64,000 nucleotides of DNA from positions 1 through 64,000 of the forward strand of contig CAWHVB010000005.1 in assembly GCA_963832715.1 (NCBI GenBank), given 5' to 3'. A model generated the notes under the pieces. It was not told the origin of the DNA, searched no databases, and worked only from the letters and a program-made list of their open reading frames with translations. Shown here one piece after another: positions 10,664-21,651 of this stretch. A program made the translations under genes and the position numbers. How positions within the stretch are numbered: position 1 is the first letter of the stretch; every line of letters starts with the position of its first letter. The DNA is from DATFVA01 sp963832715. Its GTDB lineage: Bacteria > Bacteroidota > Ignavibacteria > Ignavibacteriales > Ignavibacteriaceae.

Positions 10664-11467
10664 ATGGATAAAGTGTACCGGCCTGACGGAATTCCTGTAG
10701 ATTCAGAGACGCAACTATACGTTCCGAAGATTATATAATTAAGCAAAGATAATCCCGGCGTCCTTCCGGGAGCTTCCGTACACCCATACCGCGATGACTG
10801 GAAAGAAGAGCTGGATAAATGTATAGCCAATGGTGCGGCCCTATGCAAATGGATCCCTTCATCCCAGCAGATAGACCTAACCAGTGAGAAATGTTTCCCG
10901 GTTTATGATTACCTGGCAGAAAGGGGACTTCCGCTGCTGGTGCATTCCGGTCCCGAGTATTGCATACCGACTTCGAATGACCGGTTTATTGAGTTTAATA
11001 ATCCGAAATATTTACGTACAGCACTGGACAGAGGGGTAACCGTAATAATCGCCCACTGTGCACTTCCATATTTCGGAGATCTGGATACCAAATACAAGGA
11101 TGATATGGCAGAATTCTTTAAGCTCTTTGAGGAGAGCGAATACGAACACTGGAAGCTGTACGCGGATCTCTCGGCACTTGCCGAACCATTCCGCAGCAAG
11201 TATCTGCCTGCCATCCTGGCAATGATACCTGAAGAGAGACTACTGTTCGGCAGCGATTACCCGCTGCCTGCATCGGAGTTCAGCTATAAGAAAAGTAAGA
11301 ACATTATTAAATGGATTCGGTTAATGCTAAAAGCTTTTTCAATAAAGAATCCACTGGATAAGAATTATTTTATACTAAAAAAGATGGGGTTTAATGACCA
11401 GGTTTTCCACAAATCCAACTTTCTATTCAACAAAAAGGATACTAATTATGTTAATAACCAAGAATAA
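10664..11467 (+). pseudogene. Amidohydrolase-2 family metal-dependent hydrolase, truncated and interrupted
   Basis: The readable part contains PGASVHPYRDDWKEEL, CKWIPSSQQIDL, PLLVHSGPEY, VTVIIAHCALP, LYADLSALAEPF and RLLFGSDYPLP, in the order found in amidohydrolase-2/TIM-barrel hydrolases. The metal-binding HxH near the N terminus is absent, because the homologous frame starts only around 10664, and an in-frame TAA at 10736-10738 interrupts it. A partial intergenic repeat at 10590-10630 occupies the place of the missing N terminus. The C-terminal half from 10940 is open to 11467 and overlaps the next gene start. It is most likely a relic. The substrate class cannot be told. Confidence 0.7.
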
Positions 11468-12134
11468 AAGTATAACCGGCCATCCCAGGCTTCCTATCCG
11501 ATCACGGCTGAAGAAACGACCGGGCAGTACATTATCAACAATCCGCTATCATAACTGTCTTTATGATAAATCACTGGAATTGACCAGGGAGGTAATGGCC
11601 TATCCATTACTTAAGGCAGCCTGGATAAGAACTGACGGCAGCGAAGACAAAGCATTCAGAGTGCTGTTTAATCATAATCTCTATTTCTTCCTTGAGAAGG
11701 ATTGTTTCAGCGATGATAACATAATTACTCCCGAAGGAACAGGTTTGTACCTGGCAGATGCTTTTATAGACGATAATCATTTGATGCTGCCTTATATGCT
11801 GGATGACCCTGCAGATCTACCTTTCCCGTCAATACTTTATATCTTCTTCTGTTTTAAGGATTGGAATGTGCCCGTGTATTCTTTCAGCGAATATGTAGAA
11901 GTCCCCGATTTCGATGATGGGCATTGCCCGGTTTTAAAAGTTCCAAGGATTATTCTTAAAGCACTGGAGACGGATCCGCATCCTATGGTATATATAGCAC
12001 TCAGCAGTCCATCACCCTCTTTTGAAAAAGATTTCTGGACTTGTACTTCTGCCGTGCGATTTAACATCTCAGCTATAGCTGATCATTATGAGGATGAAGA
12101 TTATAATGGTGTTATATCTGTCCAAAATAAATGA
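11448..12134 (+). CDS. Hypothetical protein, paralogue of the next gene
   Basis: The best start is the ATG at 11448, 8 nt after AAGGA, giving 228 aa and overlapping the tail of the amidohydrolase relic by 20 nt. The N terminus is basic (SRLKKRPGS). The middle reads EVMAYPLLKAAW, DDNIITPEGTGLYLADAF, then hydrophobic strands ILYIFFCFKDWNVPVY. The following gene has the same layout (LNPLLAEVW, HSNLVTPPGGFRL), so the two are diverged tandem copies. There is no signal peptide. I do not recognise the family. The pattern of a short helical head and a beta-rich middle gives no function by itself. Confidence 0.6.
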   Translation: MLITKNKSITGHPRLPIRSRLKKRPGSTLSTIRYHNCLYDKSLELTREVMAYPLLKAAWIRTDGSEDKAFRVLFNHNLYFFLEKDCFSDDNIITPEGTGLYLADAFIDDNHLMLPYMLDDPADLPFPSILYIFFCFKDWNVPVYSFSEYVEVPDFDDGHCPVLKVPRIILKALETDPHPMVYIALSSPSPSFEKDFWTCTSAVRFNISAIADHYEDEDYNGVISVQNK

Positions 12135-12188
12135 ATCACTCACAAGACTTTCAATAATATTATAAAAAAATAAACCAGGGAGAGAAAT

Positions 12189-12782
12189 ATGATTTACAGT
12201 TCAAAAGGGCCTACAGCCGAAGAGAAAAAAAATGCAGCGGTATTTGCAAATAAGCTGTTTTTAAATCCTTTACTAGCGGAAGTCTGGGCCAATGCTAAGC
12301 CAGGCAACTATAAAAATGCATTCAACTATGCGTACAAAATTAATTATGAAAGAGTTAAGGCGAAGCATCCAGCACATAGTAATTTAGTTACACCTCCGGG
12401 CGGCTTCCGTTTACCACCATTTACAGTACAACTTTGTGAAGATGGAATTATCTTAAACCTGGAGCTGGCAAAGAAGACAATTGCAAAATGGGAAAAAAGA
12501 GCAGGAAAAAAAATAAAGTATTCGATATGTCCGATGATATGTCTTTACCAGCGTACCAGAAAAAATGCAGCGCCCTACATAATTATACCTATTTTCCCTA
12601 AAACGGGGATATTTAGTCTTAAGAGAACATTAGATACATTTATCACATTAAATAAAAAAGCAGAAAATATTGCCTTACAATACTGCAGGCTAATCCTGTA
12701 TACATCAATAGTACTGCTTGATGAGAAGGATAAGATAATTGCATATTCAGAGGAGAGGATTGTTTCGGCAAGGTATAGGTAG
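12189..12782 (+). CDS. Hypothetical protein, paralogue of the previous gene
   Basis: This 197-aa basic protein has a GGGAGAG ribosome site upstream of the ATG at 12189. Its N-terminal helix (TAEEKKNAAVFANKLFLNPL) and the NLVTPPGGFRLPPFTVQL segment line up with LELTREVMAYPLLKAAW and IITPEGTGLYLADAF in the preceding protein, 54 nt upstream, so they form a tandem pair and probably one transcript. No motif, signal peptide or membrane helix stands out. Function unknown. Confidence 0.6.
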   Translation: MIYSSKGPTAEEKKNAAVFANKLFLNPLLAEVWANAKPGNYKNAFNYAYKINYERVKAKHPAHSNLVTPPGGFRLPPFTVQLCEDGIILNLELAKKTIAKWEKRAGKKIKYSICPMICLYQRTRKNAAPYIIIPIFPKTGIFSLKRTLDTFITLNKKAENIALQYCRLILYTSIVLLDEKDKIIAYSEERIVSARYR

Positions 12783-12862
12783 GGGCTTTGATCAATTGGC
12801 TATAGGTTTAGGATTGGCCCCGAAAACAACTAAAAAAATCTGAATCGATTCCCCATCTTATC

Positions 12863-12896
12863 AAAAAAAAGCCCACACTCTTAAGGATTGTGGGCT
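12863..12896 (-). terminator. Rho-independent terminator on the minus strand
   Basis: AGCCCACA and TGTGGGCT form a perfect 8-bp stem around an 11-nt loop. Read on the minus strand it is followed by eight T residues, a canonical terminator. It would end transcription of the minus-strand genes that finish at 13128 and 13618. The plus-strand genes ending at 12782 would not get a T-tract from it. Confidence 0.75.
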
Positions 12897-13127
12897 AAAC
12901 TTAGGCTGTGGGGTAATGTGAAATTACTTTTTAAAAATAATATATGGTATTATTAAAAATATGTGCCGTCATTGTGAAGAATTTCTAAATGTCTGTGGAT
13001 AGAAAAGAATGAGTATCACTGAAATATTTCGGTAACTTAAGATCCAAAATATCAGGACGATATGGAAGAATTCTTTGAGCCATTAGAGGAAGGCAAAACC
13101 ATTGAACGAAGTACATTTCTTTTCTAT

Positions 13128-13614
13128 CTAGGATAGTGATATACCTAGTTGTTTATTTGTTTTATAAATCATTCTTTCACCCAGTTCTGTCTTGACAGGC
13201 AAGGTTACTTTAAAATTTGAACTCATATTATTAGTCTTTGGTGACATCAAATGTTTTATTTTTTGTACCTGATAGTATGTCAATGGATATTCCTTGGAAA
13301 TATTTTGACCTTGCCTATACTTAAAACTTCTTAGAATCAGATTTTCCTTTCGAAGTATGATTGTATCAATTAATTGTATTTCAATATTGTTGCTGAAATA
13401 TAAAAGTCATAATTAGTATAATTTTTAATAAGGAGATTAAAAGAAAAAATACAAAATTATCTTGTTCCCTTATAATAATGTATGGTTCTGTAGTTCATTC
13501 TACTCTCAAATCGTTTTCATCAAAGGGATAATATTTTTTAAGTAATTTTTTATTAAAATGTTTATAAAGCCAAAATAGAAATTTTTCTCCACCGGATAAT
13601 AATATATCATTCAT
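13128..13614 (-). pseudogene. Small minus-strand partner gene, frameshifted
   Basis: The ATG at 13614 lies 3 nt after the stop of the upstream PD-(D/E)XK-like gene, so the two are coupled. It opens MNDILLSGGEKFLFWLYKHF and runs about 39 codons to a TGA. About 70 codons later another frame is open for about 90 codons down to 13128 (LIDTIILRKENLILRSFKY, KVTLPVKTELGERMIYKT). The two pieces plausibly belong to one protein of about 160 aa broken by one or two indels. I do not recognise it. A terminator at 12863-12896 in the same orientation supports a transcript here. Confidence 0.4.
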
Positions 13615-13617
13615 ATT

Positions 13618-14634
13618 CTATACAGAAAATTTTTCAATGATTAGTTTAAATGCCTCTATAATCTCTTCAGTATTTTTTTCATCAAATATATCTATTGCAC
13701 AGCTTGGTCCATTATAAAATTTTTGCACTGACGGTGATAAGGAGACAATCGGATGATTCTTGATAATTTCTTTTATAGTTTCTTCAGGTAACATTAAGAT
13801 CAATCTAATCTTACTTCGTCGGAATTTAAAAAAAGCAATATTTCGTATATATGATACCGACAGATAATATTTTTGAGGATTGAAAACTATTTCACTATCT
13901 ATTTTTATTAACTCATCTTTTATTTTGTGATAAGCTTTTTGTGCATCTGGAGTCGTTTGAGCTACTTTGTCCTCCTCGGTTAGGTAAAATGTTTTAATAC
14001 CTGATTTTTTGACAGCATTGATTCTGCATCTACATATTGTATATCCTGAAAATCAGGAAAAACTGAAAATACTATTTCATCTTTATATTTAAATTTTTTA
14101 ATGTTTAATAATGTAACTATTTCACCCCAGGTATCACTGTAAGTTTCCATAATTTCGGCAATTCGTCTTTATCACCATCAAGAATTAAAAGTATATTTTT
14201 ACTGTTTTCGATGGTATCTTTAAGAAATTTATATAGTTCTTGTTTACCTATTAAAGATTTAAATGGATTTCTATATTCAGGATTACTGCTAATAATATTA
14301 AAAATCTTATCTACTAATTCGGCTATTCCCTGAGAGTTTTTATGAAAGAAAAAAACCTTGTTAATTGGGAAAATATGTTTATAGAAATCGTGAGTTGTTA
14401 GTTCAACTTCAACAATGTAAAATTCAGGATTTTCGATATCCGATAAGATCAAATACAAACCCATCCCGGGATAGAGCTCCCTAAGAATTTCGAATCTATT
14501 TTCTTCTTAGCGTCAATATAAACTGATGAGTTTCCGAAAAATAATTTAGAGTTTTTCAGAACTTCAGTTTCAAATTCTTTTTCATTCTTAAATTGATATT
14601 CGGATAATTTATTATTTTGGTAGTACAATACCAT
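13618..14634 (-). pseudogene. PD-(D/E)XK nuclease-like protein, multiply frameshifted
   Basis: Joining frames on the minus strand gives about 339 codons. The N-terminal third reads SVYIDAKKKIDSKFLGSSIP, then D-G-F-V-F-D-L and EFYIVEVELTTHDFYKHIFP. A Pro-Asp followed by a strand carrying E-V-E is the look of a PD-(D/E)XK nuclease core. The middle has KNILLILDGDKDELPE, and the C terminus is EETIKEIIKNHPIVSLSPS. The frame changes near 14470, 14455, 14145 and 13990, with more possible near 14350. It heads a two-gene minus-strand unit next to the Gabija-like genes. A restriction or defence role is inference from the fold and place; the gene may be dead. Confidence 0.5.
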
Positions 14635-15157
14635 TCAATCACCCTTATTTATTTTTAATGTAAATATTAACTAAATGATATCCGCCTGTCCGAACCACAT
14701 CTCTTTATAGGTATACGAAGGTAGCGCCCTGGATTCAAGTGTGGCCCTGCAAATGATACTGCAAAATTGTGCTAATCCTGTAAATAAACAAGTATGTTTG
14801 CAAATTATTTATTTTTACTCTACTTCTTTCCACAGCCAACCACCCGCGCCTAAAGACTAAAAGTTTGTTCCTGAATAACAAATTATCGAAGATTAACTAC
14901 CTTGCCTAATTTAAATGAATCATATAGCTAATAAGATTTTTGTTGCCTCTATCTCATATTTGCAGTAATTTCAATATACGAATACTTAAGAGACCTGGGG
15001 TTATGATTAAGTTAAGCTTTTGTAAGGGCCCAATTCTTCAGGATAATAAGTTAAAGTAAGAAAACTTTTTGCTCCTATTAGGAAAATTGTGTCATAGTGT
15101 TAATAATAATGAAACAAATCAGCCTTCGACTTCAGCAATAAACTACAGGATAGTTTA
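14635..15157. other. Intergenic region at the defence-island divide
   Basis: This 523-bp region separates the minus-strand nuclease-like gene from the divergent Gabija-like operon, so it should hold both promoters. I see no coding frame, strong hairpin or direct repeat marking an integration site. It is AT-rich throughout. Confidence 0.4.
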
Positions 15158-17218
15158 ATGATATCTATTAAAAAAATTCAAATTAATAATTTTCGTTTAT
15201 TGGCAAATGTTGAGATGCTATTGGAGAACGAGACCACTCTAGTGGTGGGTAGAAATAATAGTGGCAAAACTTCCCTTTCGGAAGTCATTCGGCGCTTCCT
15301 CGATGATACAAATCCACGATTCCAGATAGAAGATTTTTCAAGTGCCTGCTATGGTAGATTTTGCGAGGCACTAGACGCAAAAAATGCAGGTAAATCTGAT
15401 GATGACATTTGTAATTTAATTCCAAGTATTGAATTACATTTATATTTCCAATATGACATAACCAAACCACTTGGCCCTCTAAGCGACTTCATAATCGATA
15501 TCAACATGGATTGTAATGAAGCTGTTATCTTAGCTTGTTATGAATTAGCTGATGGTAAAATCTCTGAATTTTTTGCTGATCAATCCACTGAAGAACTAAA
15601 AGAAGACACGCGCCAAGCCTTTTTTGGTGTATTACGAGAACGCATACCAACAATGTATGCTACAAAAGTCTGTAAGCTATCCATCCAAACGACTCAGACA
15701 ACCGAAAACAAATGCCACTTAGCTCACTACATAATTTGCTCAGAACAGGATTTGTAAATGCACAACGGGGCTTAGATGATAATACTTCCAAAGAATCAGA
15801 TGTGCTTGCAAAGATTCTGGGAGTCCTTTTTGCAACAGCGTCGTCACCGACAGCGGCACAAGAAGAACAGCAAATTGCACAGGCGTTAGAGCATGCGGTT
15901 CTAGAAATACAGGAAAAAATTGATAAGGGCTTTAATATTAAGTTGAAAGATCTTCTACCAACTCTTGAAACGTTCGGGTATCCAGGCTTGGGTGGCCCTG
16001 AAATTACCACTGAAACTATATTGGATGCTAAACGTTTACTCACAAGTTATACCAAGGTAAAGTACGCAGGGCAAAATGGAATATTGATGCCAGAATCGTA
16101 CAACGGTCTTGGTGTACGAAATCTAATTTTCATTCTTATCCGAATAGTAAGCTTTTATAGGGAATACCAAGCAGAGCTGAATGCACCTGGGGTACATCTA
16201 ATATTTATAGAAGAACCAGAAGCACACTTGCATCCTCAGATGCAAGAAGTATTCATCCGTCAAATATCAAAAATAGCCGCCCAGCTGAATATAAATGATA
16301 AAGTAACCCCTTCCTGGCCTGTTCAGTTTATCGTCTCGACACATTCATCTCATGTGGCGAACCCGCAGCGAGGATTTGAAGCCATAAGATATTTCCTACC
16401 AGCTTCCAATACTGATGAAGTAGGTACATATAATACGATAATCAAGGACTTACGGTTTGGACTGCGCGAGAAACGCCGCCGGAGCATAAAAAATTTCTCC
16501 ATCAATATCTCACATTAACTCGTTGCGATCTATTCTTCGCTGACAAGGCAATACTTATTGAAGGTACTGGTGAACGCATATTACTTCCTGTGATAATTAA
16601 AAATATGGAGGATGAAAGTCCTAATCTGCCAAAATTATCAAGCCAATATTTGACCATTATGGAAGTTGGCGGAGCCTACGCCCAAATTTTCTTCACATTG
16701 CTCGAATCTTTAAACTTACGTTCACTAATAATTACAGATATTGATTCAGTTGAAAAAGCTGGCGGAAAAGCATGTCCAGTACATCAGGCAATATTATCAC
16801 AAGTAATTCCTGTTTGAAGGAATGGTTCGACGTGGCTGATTGCTCCCCAAGTTATCTATTAGCATTAAAAGACGAGGACAAAGTTAAAGCCAATAGACGA
16901 ATTGCATTTCAACAACCAGAAGAAAAAGATGGCCCATGCTGTGGGTGTACCTTAGAAGATGCCTTTATGCTAGCCAATAAAAAAATGTTTGACATTAATG
17001 GTAAGGATTGTAATGATGACGAGACGATTGCGTTCAACAAAGTGAAAGAAATTAAGAAGTCTGAATTTGCTTTAAATTATGCTATAGACAAAAAAGGGTG
17101 GACTACTCCAAGTTATATTCGCGATGGGCTATCTTGGTTGGCAATTATTGAGAAACCTATAGTGGATGCTGGTGCGACCATAATCGTCGATGCAGCTCAG
17201 AATCAATCACTTAAGTGA
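15158..17218 (+). CDS. gajA: GajA-like OLD-family ATPase/TOPRIM nuclease of a Gabija-type system, three frameshifts
   Basis: The N-terminal ABC-type ATPase has Walker A GRNNSGKTS (residues about 31-39), a Walker B/signature region IFIEEPEAHLHP (near 16205) and the following FIVSTHSSHV. The C-terminal TOPRIM domain has the catalytic Glu in AILIEGTGER (near 16545) and the DxD in LIITDID (near 16727). That order is class 2 OLD nuclease, as in GajA, which nicks phage DNA. Frames change near 15672, 16475 and 16780; joined length is about 686 codons, somewhat longer than the Bacillus GajA. The next gene, 28 nt on, is a UvrD-like helicase, the standard Gabija partner. Whether the system works depends on whether the shifts are real. 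Confidence 0.75.
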
Positions 17219-17246
17219 ATAGAAATGAGTATGACAGAAGGAGAAA

Positions 17247-18970
17247 ATGAATGCAGAAAAAGCCAGTGAACGCGCTCTAAAGGCTGTATATGAATGTCTT
17301 GATAGCGGAAAGAGCTTCCTGCTAGAGGCAGGAGCTGGTGCTGGCAAAACTTATACACTGGTAAAAGCACTTCAATATCTTTTGGCAAAAGATCAATATA
17401 TTTTACTAAAACAATGGCAAAGGGTTGCTTGCATTACATTTACAAATGTGGCGAAAGACGAAATAGAAGCGCGTACTGATCGTAATCCCATAATCTACTG
17501 CGATACAATTCATGGATTCTGCTGGTCGCTTATAAATAAATTCCAAAAACAAATCAGACAAATATTAACTCAACTTCCTCAATGGCAAGAAAGAATTGCT
17601 GAGGTTGGTGGACTATCAAACCAAGAAATAGAATATGCACTTGGACACCGAAAAATCAACGATGAGATTGTGTCTATTCATCATGATGATGTGCTTGCCT
17701 TAACAGTGAAGTTGATGGAAAGCACAAAGTTTCGATTCATACTTAAAAACCGATATCCAATCATTCTGATTGATGAGTATCAGGATACGAATGCAGGATG
17801 GATTGAGCGAATAAAAGATTATTTTCTTGGAAACCCCGAATCACCACAATTCGGATTTTTTGGAGATCATTGGCAAAAAATATATGGGGATGGTTGTGGT
17901 AAAATCGAACATCCGGACCTTGTAGTTATTGGAAAGGAGGCCAATTTTAGGTCAGTTAAAGCAATCGTAGATTGCCTCAATCGTATGCGACCGGAACTTC
18001 CCCAGTTTGTTGTGGATCCGGAAGCAAGTGGTAGCATTCGGATTTTTCACACCAATGAGTGGAATGTAAGAAGAAAAACTAACCAACACTGGAAGGGGGA
18101 TTTGGAGGATGAAAATGTTAATAAAGCACTAAATACGGTAATGGATTTACTTCAGAATGAAGGATGGGATATGACTCCCAAAGCAACAAAGATACTTATG
18201 CTCACACATCGTGTTCTTGCCAGTAAGCAAGGTTACAACAGTCTACCTTCGATTTTTAGATATAATGATTCTTTTACGAAAAAGGAGGACCCAGTTAATA
18301 GCATTTTTTACGGATATAATTGAACCAGCTAGCGAAGCATATCTCAATCATAAGTATGGTGAGATGTTTAATGTGTTGCGTGGAAAAATTCCACTGATTG
18401 GTGATCAATCCGATAAATTAAAGTGGAAAGAAGCGATGGATCACCTTATTGTGTTAAGAAGCAAAGGACAGTTGGTGAGGTTATCGATTATTTGAGCCAG
18501 ACTAGGCACCCCGGTTTACCGGATGCCATTGAGCAGCGCGAACTTGAATTAACGCAATTTGATGTAAATAGTGGAGAAGAGATGCCACGGATACTTCGGG
18601 AATTACAATCTTTAAAGGATATATCTTATAAAGAAATAACTTTTTTAACACATTACCTTGCCGGCCACTCACCCTTTGAAACACAACATGGTGTAAAAGG
18701 TGCAGAGTTAGAGAATGTCCTAGTTGTTGTCGGAAGAGGATGGAATCAATATAATTTTAACGAGATGCTTGAACTAGCAAGTAATATGAAAACATTCCAA
18801 CAGATAAAAAAGAAGCATTCGAAAGAAATAGGAATCTTTTTTATGTGGCGTGTTCCAGACCAAAGAAGCGCTTGTCGATATTATTTACTCAGCTTTTATC
18901 AGAGAGATCTATAGGAACCGTCAGAAAGTGGTTTGGTCAAAATTCTGTTCAAGCTCTGGATTTTCTTTGA
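17247..18970 (+). CDS. gajB: GajB-like UvrD/Rep-type helicase of a Gabija-type system, three frameshifts
   Basis: Superfamily 1 helicase motifs appear in order: Walker A LEAGAGAGKTYTL (near 17320), motif Ia ITFTNVAKDEIEAR, motif II LIDEYQDTNAGW (near 17768), motif III FFGDHWQKIYG, motif V HGVKGAELENVLVVV (near 18690) and motif VI NLFYVACSRPKKRL (near 18835). An AGAAGGAGA ribosome site precedes the ATG at 17247. The frame changes near 18300, 18460 and 18830. Joined length is about 574 codons, close to GajB. In Gabija, GajB senses DNA ends or single strands and activates GajA. All key motifs survive when the frames are joined. Confidence 0.75.
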
Positions 18971-19044
18971 CAATTGCATTAGATGTGCTGAACAACTGTA
19001 TTGTAGTTTTGAACTTGAGTTTAGGAAATAATTCATTCTAAATT

Positions 19045-19981
19045 GTGCATGAAGTCAGATACTTTACAGACAGATATATAACTTTTAGGGAAATGACCGA
19101 ACCTGAATTTTTTAAAATTAAATCCTCTTTAGAATACATAAGATTTTATCGACAATTTGAGGAATTATTTGAATTGGTGAGATATAACGTTTCTGAGTTC
19201 TGGATGTATTTAGTTACTATTTCTGAATACCATCGGTTGAATAGAGTAATTGAATATGACGATTTTGCAGATCCGACATTAATTTGCAATCAGAGATTAG
19301 CGAACATTTTGACATCATTTAGAACTTATTTAGATCATATCGCACATAAACTATCCAATAGGTTTGGAAATCAAAGCCATCAATATGATATATTTAAAAG
19401 AAAACATCCTTTCTCTTTGAAAATCATTTCGCTTATCGTTTCTTTTATAAACTTAGAAATTATTTAAAGCATTTTGGTATTCCAATAACGAAAATTTCTT
19501 ATACTACACATTATGATCCAGTTTTAAAAAAAGATATTTTTAATTCCGTAAATATTTTTATAAAAAAAGATGATTTAATCAAATATGAGCACTGGGGGTT
19601 GGTCCAAAAAATTTAGATAAAATAAAAGATGAAATTAATATTAAGAATTTACTTAATGAATTTTATTATACTCTTATAATATTATATAAAGAATTAAGGT
19701 CAATTCTGAGCTCCGATTATGAAAATGCAAATCAGCATGTCATCAATTTGTATAACGAATGCCTAATATTTTCTAAAGAACCTATAAATAAATATGATAT
19801 CTTTCCTCTATATGTTTCAATTGTAAGTCATAAATCTGATGGATTATATAATAATACCATTCTGCCAATCGATATGATTAAAAGACTAAATAAAATTTAC
19901 AGAAAACACTTCATTAACGAGAGAAATATTCTAAACTCTTATACTAACATTTATTTATGCAATTCCTTTTTTAATATCTGA
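19045..19981 (+). CDS. HEPN-like protein with an R-x4-H motif, two frameshifts
   Basis: Joined frames (changes near 19415 and 19605) give about 311 codons of mainly helical sequence. The middle reads RLANILTSFRTYLDHIAHKL, followed after the first shift by FAYRFFYKLRNYLKHFGIPI. RNYLKH (19455-19472) fits the R-x4-H signature, with a polar residue after Arg, of HEPN ribonucleases, which form the active site at a dimer of such helices. The first usable start is a GTG at 19045 with only a weak ribosome site. It follows the GajB-like gene by 75 nt on the same strand, so it may be a third defence gene. No antitoxin nucleotidyltransferase is visible. Confidence 0.5.
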
Positions 19982-20183
19982 AGTAAAATTTTAGAATATA
20001 ACCAATCTGAATTAATTATTATGCTGCTCCCCTGCTTGTTGCATTATTATTTTTTCGGTTTGTTTAACTACCCACAGATGTAGATCATAATGATTAGAAT
20101 TCCTATTGAGATGGGATCATTATATGGGGATATCGATCTGTAAGTAATAACAAATGGGTGAATTTCCATCTGATTATCAGCCC

Positions 20184-21406
20184 CTAACTCTCATATTTGA
20201 AAACTTCTGCTCCGGAGAACAATTCTTTTAATCTAGGCATTTGCAGCCAGCCGCCAGTGTTGAGTAAATTGATTTGTATATCTCCCAGTGGGATCTGTAC
20301 CGGTTTATCCTGAGAGATTGGTTCGTGTGTATGGCCGAAGATGATTTTATCCGGCTCCAAAATGTTGATGTTGTATAGTTTCCTCAGCTCTTCTACCTCA
20401 GCAAGGCAAGCATTATAATAAGTGAAAAACCTTTCTTGAACTTCAGGAAGCTGAAGTACTCTTTGTTATACCTTACTTTAGTTACAGATGCTATCTTATC
20501 GAGAATAAGCTTCTTTGCTTTGTTTGAAGCAATGTCTGAGGCTGCTTCATTGATGAACTGGTACCATTTCCTGTAATCAAATACATTATCATCCAGGTAG
20601 TCATCGAGATTATCCAGGTATTGCCGGGTCTTTTCTATTTTTCCCTCTTTAATCTGCTGCTGGACTTCAGATAATATTTCGGAGAGTATTCCTGCCTGAC
20701 CGACTCCCGAACAGGCGAGCTGATTAAAAGGAAAATTCATTCCTACCATTTCCTGAATATCCATTTTAGTTCCGAGTTTAAGGTCTGAGCCGAAGATTAT
20801 GGGTGCCCATTTTGAGAGGAGAGACCAATAGTTATCCAGGTAATGACCGTGCGTCATCAGTATTGTTCCCTCATCTGTTGCCAGGTAGAGGTTCGGGTAA
20901 CAGAATATGAAGTGCGAGGGTTCGTCTGTTATGTGGTCGAGGAATAATCCTCCGTACGTATAACTGCCGTCTGATCGCTTACCTACCCCGGGAAGGGTTA
21001 AGCCGGGGGTATCAGTGTTTGTTCTGTCATCAAGTATGCCCGGGACGGCTGTCCTGAACTTCCGCGGGATCCTTCCATTCTTTATCTGGTGGATAATGTT
21101 TACTTCATTTTCTACAATGTTCCATATATCGTAATCGTGGTTGCCCGGGACATAGATAATCTGATCTGCTATTTTATCCTTCTGTATAAGTGTGAAAAAT
21201 ACTTTGCCAGCGCGGTATGCATTCTCATAGCTTGTTACCGAGAAATCCAGAATATCACCGAGGAGGATGAGGTAATCATTGCCGGTCCCTGCTGCTTCCT
21301 TGAATTCCTTATACTTTGGTCCTTCTCTGTAATCATTCCCATTCCATTCAACCAGTGAGCAGTACGGATCGCCGAGGTGAGTATCTGATGTAATTGCAAG
21401 CTTCAT
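20184..21406 (-). CDS. Calcineurin-like metallophosphoesterase, one frameshift
   Basis: The dimetal motifs are all present: AITSDTHLGD (residues 4-13), LLGDILDFS, VPGNHDYD, MTHGHYLDNY and, after a frame change near 20425, FGHTHEPIS. The ATG at 21406 follows GGGAGAC and is better than the longer frame to 21436. Lengthening a T5 run to T6 in the codons for GFF restores one frame of about 407 aa ending at 20184, so a homopolymer error is likely. The layout resembles UDP-2,3-diacylglucosamine pyrophosphatase relatives, but the substrate is not evident. No membrane segment is seen. It is a single gene with no obvious partner. Confidence 0.75.
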
Positions 21407-21437
21407 AATTGTCTCCCTTACTTTTTTTGACTGCAAA

Positions 21438-21520
21438 GAAAAGGAATTACCAGGTAAGAATCTGCTTTTTGGCTAAAATTTTATTCAAAATGATAAGGAA
21501 TGATAAATATAGGTGAAGAC
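21438..21520. repeat. 83-nt direct repeat, copy 1
   Basis: It begins GAAAAGGAATTACCAGGTAA and ends GTGAAGAC, matching 21726-21808 with few differences. The first copy starts immediately upstream of the metallophosphoesterase start. Confidence 0.75.
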
Positions 21521-21651
21521 GGGGGGGTGTTGTGGTGTGATCCTCTGAATAAAAAATAAATAATCTTTACGAAGGAGTATGAAGGTTTCTCAGTAAATAC
21601 AAGTTCGTCGTAAACCTCTACTTACCAGCAGATAAATTAAAAACGAATTAA

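Noticed and set aside
14695..14760. Short GC-rich stretch looking like a tRNA fragment or integration site
   Set aside because: It does not fold into a cloverleaf and has no matching repeat at the other end of the island.
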